A stretch of DNA of 62,000 bases from Lingula anatina (Eukaryota > Brachiopoda > Lingulata > Lingulida > Lingulidae). Within the stretch, counting starts at the first letter, position 1; each line of letters opens with the position of its first letter. Location: the NCBI RefSeq assembly GCF_001039355.2, contig NW_019775657.1:1-62000 (forward strand), given 5' to 3'. The translations under genes were made by a program, and so were the position numbers. The notes beneath the pieces were generated by a model that worked only from the letters and a program-made list of their open reading frames with translations, had not been told where the DNA came from and made no database searches. Below are positions 45,324-56,306 of this stretch, piece by piece.

Positions 45324-48095
45324 GTTCAGCCATCATAGCCCCATCCCCACACCCTCACACATAGGCCTACAATAACTATTCTTCAACACTGTTCATCTAG
45401 TGCACTGTCGCCATATCTTTTTACTTACCAGTTTATTCAAACATGGTTGGGGGGAGGGGAAGTTTCGAACGAACCATCCTTTTGACGAAAAAGGGCCCTC
45501 TAAGGGTAAAATTTGATCTAGGTACAAATGTATGAACTATCGTGGTTGAAAAATCGAATTTTTCAGCAAAAGACCCCCCCCCCTTTGAAATTGCTGGCTA
45601 TGGGTCTTATATAGGCCTATTGTATTGGCTGTTAAATTCTGTGTAGGGGGCCTATAACTTATTCGGGTCAACCTAAACTCCATACGCCTAAGCCTTGATC
45701 AACAATTATTGAATTATCATGACGACTGCTATCGGTATTTATATCACGGTTCTTGTAACACCGGAAGTCAGGAGTAATACAGTAGGTGTAGGCCTACTTT
45801 CGATATCGAAAGCACTCTCCCACACCCTATACATACCATTACAGAGGTCAAGATCTGCCCTAGTTACACGAACATTTATACGTAAACATTCCTATGTACA
45901 TGTTCTTGTAATTTACTAGCTTATTCTGCATGTTCTAACGCATGACAATATAGGTGTGGGTGCGTCACCTGTACGCCATTTTACAGTAATCTCCACTCCT
46001 ACATGTTTATCGTTAATGTGTTGCCCCATAAATAACGTATCGATGAGCTGCAGCCTGGAAAGGCCTACAATGTCCTACCTGCTTCTAGCGATCTTTATAT
46101 AGACCCTCGGTCGCTCAACTCGGCTGCTTCATGTAAAGTGTATTTGTCCATTAGACCAGGAGAAAGAGCAGTCTATAGTCATCTCCGATCAAGCTCAGGG
46201 TCCGATATCTGAGCCTCGTCCCCGTTATTCGATGGATGTTTTGATCACAAGGGAAATTTCGATCACGTGAGCTAAAACGGGAATTCCCCATTTTGCTGCC
46301 TCGCCCGCCATACTGTATTTTGCACCCTAATATTTTCGATTGTAGCTAAGAGTAACTTTATTAGTAGGCTGAAGGGTGTTTTTATAAACAAAAACAAATA
46401 GTAAACAGGACGCACAGCATATTCCAAGGATGCTGTGTACTTAAACCTGGCCAAAACGTGTTGACGAGGAACTTTCCTGTTCTTTCATTTTGCATATAGT
46501 AAAAACAAAACAAAAAGAGTCCCTGGTCTATAAATAGCTACGGGTAATTTAGTCAGCAGGTACACCGCAGTAAGAACGTACCGGTATATATGTGTCATTA
46601 AATACACAGATGACAGGGGGAATAGATCGTTTACTGCTTTTACTGTAGCTACATTACAGCACAACGAAATTGAGACGATATCGCACCGGTGAGTTGTCCT
46701 TATAAATGATATGTTGATAAAGAGAAAATACAAGCTAGACAGTCGACAAGGCATTTTAGTCCACTTTTGATTTGAAAAAACTATGATGTGGAAGTGTTAT
46801 TACTCATACACCTATGACTTGATAGTGCTTGATAATATAGGAGCTAGCAGGAGATTGAGAAAGAAGTAGACCTACATGTAGCTGGAGTCTTAAAATGGCC
46901 AGTATTTGACATGTGTATAACCACTTGTACGTGTGTCGATCTTCATGTGGGGTATTATGTACTAATTAAGGGTGGGTGGATGGCTGGGGGGAAGGGGTGT
47001 AGAGGAGAGGAACAAAGTTTGTCTCGGTTATCTTTGCAAATATTTAACAGTAGACAAGTATGTAATCAGCGAGTAGACATGTTAAATTATTGCCGACCAA
47101 ATTTATAGACCTAGGCACCGTCATATATATAGTCTCATAAATTTTATAATTTAAAGAAATGCCACAGAGTTTTTTTTTCCATTTTATCCCTTCGTTTCTG
47201 AGGGCAAGTATAAGTAGCCCCATGGTAGGTCTAGGAATCGAAAGTTTTTTCGGCTAACCAAGTGACTAATACGGGTTATTTTATTTATTTATTTATTTTA
47301 TTTTTATTTATTTTTGGGGGAGGGGGCTTGTGTACTTTATGGATTGTGTAAGAAAACGATTGAGGTGTAATTTGTGACTGTATCAGGGAATTCACACTGC
47401 TTTACTCTCGCTTATTATGCATCTTTAAGGACAACTTTAGTTTGTTTTCTAAAGAAAAGGAACATAAAATCTCGTATTTTCCATATTACCATTTTTTGTG
47501 ATGTGGTTTTTGTTTGTGGTTGAAAAAGGGAGGGGGGGGGGCAGGTCGACATGTGGCTCAGTAGTTAAGTAAGGGCAAACTTGCCCACCCCCACCCCCAC
47601 TGATACACACTACTGCTACCGGTACATAATTAGTTCCAATGTTGAAACAGTGGTGTTGAAGAGAGGTTCGTGCAACCTTAGCCCCCGCTCCACTCCCCCC
47701 CCCCTCCCCTCCGAAAAAAAATAACAAGACATGAATTGATACAAAATGGAGTCCATTGCAAGGATAATGCAAAATTAATACTAACAGAACAATACGAGAC
47801 TTTGCTTTCAACCACCCCACACCCTCACAGACACACACACACACGCATACGTGCACACACGCACATACACACAAACCCACACACTCACAAACGCACGTAC
47901 ACACACAAATGCACACATACACTATTTCCTCCCAATCGGGTCAGAGATTTGCACAACTTGCATCCTAGGGTCTGATTATATAAATGTCCATGCACTTATC
48001 TCACAGCATGGCTTTAAAATGTATTCAGCAGTAATAATNCCTACTATAATCAGGTCATATATGTTAATGTATGAAGCTAGTTTTTGTTTTTCTAG
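45073..48095. other. Interval between the two divergent kinase genes
   Basis: Together with 44363-45072 this is the shared upstream region of both kinase genes. It holds C-runs with a CA tract (45283-45320), a CA-rich stretch (47821-47920) and one n at 48039. Both genes have an AG acceptor just before their first coding exon (44363 on minus, 48095 on plus), so their 5' UTR exons and promoters should lie here, but I cannot place them. Confidence 0.45.
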
Positions 48096-48106
48096 AAACG
48101 TACAAG

Positions 48107-51100
48107 ATGGCGGAGAGTCAGTGCGTTGTGAAGTTAGGTCGGTACAGGGTCAACATGCTGGATAAACTGGGACAAGGCGCCTTTGGAGTGGTCTACAGAG
48201 GGGTTGATACTAAAACTGAGACTCAGGTGGGTGCCAACACACATACATATGTACAAATTAATAACAGGTGAATAAATTAATTAACGAAATTACGGATAAG
48301 TCTAAAGTAGATAGATAATTAAGTAAATATATAATAGCGTATCTATAAATAGATGAATGAATGATAGGAAGATAAATGAAAACTATTCATGTACAAAGAA
48401 GGACCCCCTGACCCCCCCCCTCTAAATCCGCCGCTGAATTTGAAGCCTCTTTACTTATTTTTTCCCCTCCATTTACAACATGCAGCCTAGCTACTTTCGT
48501 TTCCCTGCAGTCAAATAAGTATCGGAAAGTGTAAAAGCATATCACGAGTATCACGAGTTCTTATAAATTATGCTGTTCTATATGATAAGTACATTGAGTC
48601 AAACTGATCCACTGACATTTAAAATAGGAAGCAGAGATAAACATTAAGTAATGATATATGAAATCGTTTAGATAATATAAACAGATTACGCCACATACAG
48701 GTACATGTATGTATGTTTGTCAATATTTTTTTTTCTGCTCAGATTGCAGCAAAGCAGATAGAATTAAAAGAAACTCCCGAAGGCGGGGACGCACTGGCAG
48801 AGCTTAAAGCTATGCAGAGCGTCCCGTCACACGACAACATAATAAAACTTCTGGACTTCCAATACCATGGTAACTCCTACTGGATCCTGGTGGAGTACTG
48901 CGACTGTGGCGACCTCACCGCTTATTTCAAGAACTACACGCCAGTCCCGGATGCTACAAAGCTGGAGTTGATGCTCCAAGTGAGCGCCGCAGTGAACCAC
49001 TTGCATTCTCAACCAGAGCCAGTAACACACAGGGATCTGAAGCCACAGAATATGTAAGAATATTTGCACGATGAACATAAATGAAACTGCATTTTTTAAA
49101 GTCATAATAACTCTTCATTTTGGCCAAAATTGGATTTTCCTGGAGTAAACGGCAATAACGAATAGATTTTATTGCTGTATCCATGTAAATCACCACTGTA
49201 TGGCTAACCTACATAATATTATCATAATGCAAACTTTTCAATCGATTACGATAAACCTTCGTCTGACTTTGCTTGTTTAAAAAACGCATGTGATTCTGGG
49301 AGCATTTAATATGACAACATGATAAGTTAATATGAATTATGAAAAAAATAGATCTCACTGCATTTGCCTGTGTTCCCAAAAGAATGACCATTACGGCTTA
49401 ATTTATATCTAAATCTCTTTTTTTTATATAAAAAATGCGAAACAACATATTTTATTTGCGATTTTCTCTTATTACAAAGTAACACCAGATCATATGTAAC
49501 CCTTGCAGTGATATTCTAACTACTCCTCCTTGTTCTCAGAATGTTGCGTTATGGCGCCACAGATGACCGCCCTGTCGTCAAGGTAACGGACTTTGGACTC
49601 AGCAAATCTGCAGACACAGGAAAGACTTTCCTCATGAACACGGTGGCCGGGACGCCATGTTTTATGTCCCCGGAGCAGTTCTCACAGGAGGGGTACACGT
49701 CTTCTGTTGACATCTTCGCCATGGGGCTGATTTTTCTCGGAATGATAAATTTTGATGAAGTTCAAGATATTCTGCCAATGTACAAAGGTGTGTGTATGTT
49801 TTGTCATTTATATATAAGTACATATATTGTATATTTTTTTGAAATATTGGTCGCAAATTGTAAAACTAAATAATCATGTACATATACGTGTAGAAAGAGC
49901 TTTGAATGTGAATTATCTTCAACGTTTATTAGCGTTTCAAAAATTGTCTTTCCGATTGAAAATCTCATATATATATAGATAATAATAAAGTATCAATAAG
50001 ATTATTAAATGTTAGTTAACGCCATATCCACTGGTTTAGAATGTAATTAAAGCTCAGGTTTCATTCACTGTTGGGTTGAGTTGGGTTGAGATAAACATTT
50101 TTGTATAATTTAGCCATACTCTTTCTATTCAGTGTGCGTTCCGTGCTTTGTAAACTTAAATTTACGGACTACACAGTGTTTTTTTATTTTATTTATTTTT
50201 TTCATTCAAAAGTGTGTTTATAAATTTAAACAATGTTAATTATTCACAGAGGACATAGACTCTGGAATGGCTATTCCCCCCGGGTTGCAGTTAGTGAACG
50301 CGGCGAGGGCGGGGTTAGACCCCCCGGTGTTGGTCAAACAACGGTCGTCTGACGGGACTTTGGTGGAACAAGTGAAAAAAGTGATAGAAAAAATGGTTTG
50401 CTTTGACAAGTCGAACAGGCCCCTCTCCAAAGAAGTCACCGAAATGCTTCAAGAGATATTCGGTAATTTTTTTTCTGCATTATATTTAACAATTCTATCA
50501 GAATGAGATAGGCAATGATGAACATTAGACACATAAGTTCATCCCACTTTGACATTTTGTTCTTTGTCACAAACTAAGAATTTTTTAACTTGTAAGAGAT
50601 ATTTTGATGCGCTATCTAGGTCTCGTTAAGACAGAGAAAGATGGCTGATGACACTGAAATACATCTCGTGAGTAAATGAATTTTTAGTTTGTCGCAAAAG
50701 AACATTTGATCATCATCATTTAACATACTAATTTATCTTTTCTTAAACAAAATAGATGTAGCAAAACAATTGCCTGTGGTGGTTCAATGTAATATGTCAT
50801 GTACAATTTTGTTAGATTTTCTCTTACCCGAGTATACATGTATAAAAACCATTTATGATATAGTTGCCTTATACATCCTACTTATTTTCATAAAAAATGA
50901 CTTAAAATCTGTATTACTGATCTGAGACATAAACTTAAAATGTTTTCTTTTGTAATTGATTTAAAATTGTGCAGTATTTACCGTATTATATTTATAATTT
51001 ACAGGTCAAATCTCAAAACTACCGCCACCACCTCCGAAACCAAAGGCAGAGCCCATTGCACTGCTTGAACAACATCGCGCAGAGACGAGATCAGACGAGA

Positions 51101-54100
51101 AAAATACGAAAAATACGGGAGCAGACGATGACTTGACCGATTTTTCCCTGAAGATGGCCCACCAAATGTTTGAGGAAGACTTGGCACGCGCAGCGGGAGA
51201 GGGGAGTGGCGGAATTGGACTTTTACGAGCTTTAGAAGAAAGAAGATCTCGATTTGAAGACTTGCTCAAGGGGATCGCGTCTGATGACAGCGATGACGAC
51301 GAAGATACTGAGGGTGATCTAGCAAAGGTTACAATATCACTTGCACAATTAAACGGCACCGAAATACCTGCATATTGCCCATGATTAATTAATTAAAATA
51401 TTTCATTTACAATTACAGTTTTCTCATCTTTTTAATTTAATAGCACTTTATCTGTGTGTTTATATATATTCATTTCTTGGTCTTTTCGCCCATCTTTTGA
51501 CTGATTTTTGGCTGAATATACTCATTTCTATTTTTTCAAAAAGGGAGACCGAGTGGAAATAGACCCGGACGAAGAGAAAGTGAAGAAACTTCAAGTAAAC
51601 CATGGGGGATGGAACACGCGGATGAAACACGTATGTCCGGCTTTTGTGAGATACAAGTATCCTCACTTTACATATATTAATGAATATCCAATATTAGATA
51701 TTTTAACTTGCTATTTTGTTTATCATCTTTTTTCCCCAAAATGGTGCCATTAAACACTGTCCTGCTGTTTGTTAAACTTATTATCTTACTTCTTTTTTGC
51801 CACTGGAAACTGTGTCATTTTCGATATACATGTACATGTATATCGTTCACCGTTTTCCGTTTTACCAACGGTCTCCAAAGTATTTCGTCTAGAGACGGCG
51901 TATTTTTCTCGTTTCAGTATCTGGGAGTGAAAGGGAAAGTAGAAAGTAAAACGCGGAGACGTGCAGTGGTGAGATTCACAGACGGTGAACGGTAAGTCAG
52001 TTAAGCGCCATTGGTTATGCCTCGCCATAATGCGGGTCTAAACCAAGATCAAATAAGACCGTTTTTTTAAGTCCTCACATGCTGCATGTAAACGCCGTTC
52101 AATTGAACTTAATATTGTTAGACATAGGTTTTACTGTTACAGCTTGTTTTTCTATCCCAATGTTTTAATAATTTAGATGGTCCTACAATATTAAAGCATT
52201 GAGAAAAATAGAAGCTGGCGAAGATACAAGTGAGGATTTAGACGATTTCCAAAAGAGCGTACTGCTGAGTATGGGCAAACATAGAGACGTGGCTGTGGAG
52301 GGGTTGTTTAAGAAATATGACATTGTTAAACTTTCGGATGAAGAAGAGATCGTAAAACTTTTACAGGAGGGGCATGGCGGGTGGAATGAGAGGATGAAAT
52401 TGGTAAAAAGATATATTTTATTGCTGTAATAACGCCAGACCTGTAATTGGTTAATTTTGCAAAAAGAAAAACATATTTGTTATTTGTGTTTGAGACAACC
52501 GCGAAAAATTTTGTGTTGCCTTTTATCTTTCTAGTAAAGCAAATGCATTTAAACATGTGGATGAATAGTTTTCCCAGAATTGACAGTATTAAGGATAATA
52601 TTACGCAATAGGGGTATAATCACATCTTGATTACAGAACTGTATTTTGCTTTAGCTCTTTAAGTTAACCGAAATGTTGTTATATGCAAGTACGTTTAACC
52701 CAGCCTTTACAGAACGATTGTATTTTATATTTTTGACAGAGTCTTGGAGTTAAAGGGCTCGTAAACCGCGTGGAGTTCGGCAATGTCCGTGTTGAATTCG
52801 TCAACAGCGACACGTAAGTATACTTTCTACTAGTGAACATTGAAACAGACTGTAAAAAGTTATAATTAGTAGCGAGCTTGTTTGGAGGGCCATATAGTTA
52901 ACAGTATCCACAAAACATTGCCAAGACCAGGGTTTTAAGACATGCAAACTTCACCTGCCGCTGAAAACCACCACTAGGGAACATTCTTCCTTTTCTCTGT
53001 ATAGGGGAGCGAGGTTTTATCTGTAATCTTAATTTTAAAACGATGCAGAAATAACACACACAATGACGCAGGTGTGTCATTGAAATCATAGCTGATACAT
53101 TTTCTTGTAGCTCGCATGCAGTTTTAATTATTCTTGGAAATGTTAGTCAGCTTTCTGGTGAGTTTCTTGGCAGATGTGACACTCAGAAACTAGTTTTATA
53201 CGATCTACACCCAAGTATTCACTTCCTAACCTAAACAGTGCACATTCATTCATTCATTCATTAAGAACCGTGAATAGAAATGACCCATGCTCAAAAACAC
53301 GTGCTTAAAAGCACCTATCACGTGTTTCGTGTCTTATTCCATCTCCTGAATACTGACCTGCTCATTGAAATGAGACTTATTGGAGAAGGGTGTGTTATTA
53401 ACATTAACGATGATGTTTTAATTTATTTGTAAGTTTATCTATTTATCTATATATTGGTTTCATTTAGCTGGGCCCTGAATCCCGAGGTTCTTATTAAAGA
53501 CGAGGAGGAAGGGACAGGAATTGATGATTTAGAGACTGGCGACTTTGTCCTCATACGGCCTGTCTCTGAGCAGGAGGCACGGGTCCTACAACAGGATCAT
53601 GGCGGTTGGGCAGCGGGCATGGAGAAGGTACATATTTATTTATTTATTTATTTGTTCATTTACTTATTTATTTGATAATTTATCAACCACGTATGCATCT
53701 ATTTATACACTATGTTTTGTACAAGATGGTTTAAGTGGAGGATTTCATCCTCAATTATTTTCTGAAAACAAAATTATCTCAGGTTCGAACGTGAAAAACA
53801 TTTTGGTTGAAGTGAAATCAAGTATTTAAACAAGCGCTAACAGCTTTACCTCCGATAGGTTTGATTTTGGCTTGGTTTGTTAGTTGACAGTCCCGCTAAG
53901 ATTGTTACGGATTTTGATAAAATGTTAAGGATTGGTCGGAAATGGGATCACTTATAATCGATTAGTATTTGGTGGTGACCATCAATTAGTCAATTAAAAT
54001 GGGGTTTCATATGCCTTTCTATTTATGGAAGTGATGTGATTTGTGACTCTGTATCGAATTTCAGTCTTTAGGCCACACCGGTATTGTAAAAGACGTACTT

Positions 54101-54524
54101 CCGGGGTCAAAGGTCAAGGTCGAGGTTTCACAGCAACCATGGGTATACAACAAGAGTTTGATAACTCTGGTGTGCAAAAAAGGTAAACCACTCTGTGCGA
54201 AGAGAACAATTATGAAATGCTTTTTGTTTTAGATATATGAAGACCTCAATTACCATCAAAAATACGTAATTCCTGATGGGGAAAGGGAAACTGGTTGTTT
54301 TTTTTAATTATTTTTAATGTAATGCAACATTATCTTTATAGATTTGCTAGCCGTAATAACAATTTATCGATTCATTATTTAAAGTCTGTTCTTTAAATGC
54401 TTTTAAAAACAAATGATAAAACATATGTGTACATCAAATATTCCTATACATATATATTGGGTATGTGAAATATACACAACGATAACCCTTAACATGCTAA
54501 GAGAATCCATAAGTAGTTGTACAT

Positions 54525-54563
<39 letters not shown>

Positions 54564-54654
54564 TAGTGGCAGTTACGTCACCTATTTGACCAGCGGATGT
54601 TTTATTACAGAGGAGATGGTACGAGTGCTACTAAGGCGTCAGTCAACCATGTAA
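48107..54654 (+). CDS. Protein kinase with three Mind-bomb-type (SH3_15) repeats, gene 2
   Basis: Twelve coding exons: 48107-48226, 48743-49053, 49540-49787, 50250-50462, 51005-51327, 51544-51630, 51918-51991, 52177-52402, 52740-52813, 53468-53627, 54065-54182 and 54611-54654. All phases agree and the product has 665 residues. The kinase domain is residues 10-296: GQGAFG loop, IAAK with Lys44, HRD (136-138), DFG (161-163) and SPE (187-189) where APE is usual. Residues 298-405 are a linker with a proline run (LPPPPPKPK), a helical part and an acidic DDSDDDEDTEGD stretch. The three MIB-type repeats carry KLQVNHGGWNTRM, LLQEGHGGWNERM and VLQQDHGGWAAGM. The tail is the short basic VLLRRQSTM. No RING, ankyrin or zinc finger is present. 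It is a divergent paralogue of the minus-strand gene, with identical lengths for exons 2, 4, 7 and 11. The HGGW repeats could bind peptide ligands as in Mind bomb, which is inference. Confidence 0.88.
54525..54563. repeat. (GTA)n microsatellite
   Basis: About 13 GTA units in the last intron of kinase gene 2, about 50 bp before the final exon. Confidence 0.9.
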
Positions 54655-55938
54655 ACCGCAGCACGGTTCACACACTACTTGTTGCCAGCTGTTCCCAGTC
54701 ACTGGTGGCACTAGTTGGTCTAATCAACCATTGGCTTTCTGGGCTTATACTGTAAATGCGGCATTGCTTACCTCAATGTGCAATTACTATTCTCGCTGCG
54801 CGCCTCAAGAACAAGCTATGTATTTATCTGTGGGCTGATGGAACATAGTTGTCCAATGAGGCTTTGACCATCACGCTGTCATTTAAGAGCACTTTGCCTC
54901 CTGGACATTGCTCTTTGTAATGTGCAATAACCAAGATACAATATGGATGACCCGGACACTCGTATCTTGGGATAGAAACATTGATAAACTTAAAGCGTAC
55001 TGATTGGGGTTTGCTTTAGATGTTATCTTTTTTAAATGTTAGTTGCCTTTTTTTCTTAAAAAATGTGACGCTCGTATTTTAAATAATTTTTTGTATTGTT
55101 ATAGTTATTTAATTATTATTATTAATTTAATATACGTTTTATCTGTTTAACCTATTTACTTAAGTTATTTAATGAGATTTTCAATCACTCACTAACTGCT
55201 GTGTGAAAGTGTTCAGTTTCACATACATGTATTGTGATAGCGACTTGTTGTACGTGGATTTTCACAGCCGTCTTTAGCCCAGCTTATAGTTTTGGAGTTT
55301 TGTGAAATGCAGCAAAAAGTATTGCTTTAAGTGCACATGTATTCTATTATGCAAACGTGTTATGTAAACTCCAGTATTGTTACAATATTTGAACGTGATA
55401 TTCATTTTAAGGCAAATTATAAACTGCAAAAACTTCAAAGTAATATGATCGAATTACTATGTCAAATTGCCTTCTCTTATGAAATAATTATGTGCTTAAA
55501 TAAAATTAGAAAAATGGCTGAACGCGTTCGCTTTACTGTAATGAGGCCTTTTGGCATAAAGTAACCGCAGTAAACGCAGCATTTTCATCGCAAGGAGATC
55601 ATGCACTTAATATCGACCGCAGGATGTAGCGATAAGGTGCCCGAAAAGCTCAGCGTCGCCGCAGTAATGTGAATGATTTGAATGAAGCTCGTTAACTTCT
55701 ACTCGTCAGGGTCGTAAAACGCGATTGGGAGCAACCCAAGTACAGCATTTTGTTCTAAATCGAGTAAGAAACGTGCGGTTTTCTTATTTTAAATAAGTTA
55801 TTTATCTTCAGCCATTTGTCGATCTCTATCAGTTTATTTGCTGTTAGATCAATATCATGGGAGAGAAACGTCTCCAAATGTGCAATTACCTTCTATAGAA
55901 AATAACAAAGAAGTGCGATGAATGGGTTTTGTAAATAA
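54655..55938. other. 3' flank of kinase gene 2
   Basis: No gene seen. The AATAAA at 55499-55504 is the clearest candidate poly(A) signal for kinase gene 2, some 850 bp after its stop. The next gene, a BRICHOS protein, converges on this region from the other strand. Confidence 0.4.
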
Positions 55939-55944
55939 TTTATT
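55939..55944 (-). promoter_or_regulatory. Poly(A) signal of the BRICHOS gene
   Basis: AATAAA on the minus strand (GAAATAATAAATTATT context), about 365 bp after the stop codon. Confidence 0.5.
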
Positions 55945-56306
55945 ATTTCATCTAAAACCCCAAAAAATATATAAATATACACTCATACACTGTATGCAAG
56001 TGTTGTGTTAAAATAGTGAAACAATACACGCAACAACATTTCAAAAACAAAGACATTGCCCTGAAATACAAAACTACACATGCAGTCGAGGAAATTTTTA
56101 TCGCATTTTATCACAATATTCTACATAGTTGAATCACAAACGTGGTCATCCCTTCCAACTGTAAGCTTCATGATGCAGTAAGTCATTTCCCCATTCCTTG
56201 TATTCTCTAATTCACAATGGCAAAAGTGGGGTTAAATTTGTCGTCTTTTTAAGAAGTTCAGATATCGAGTATTTTAAAAAATACGCCATCGCCGCTGTGA
56301 CGTCAT

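Noticed and set aside
48107-54654. Annotation as a Mind bomb E3 ubiquitin ligase
   Set aside because: No RING, ankyrin or ZZ domain is present in either gene; only the repeat type is shared, and the N-terminus is a kinase.
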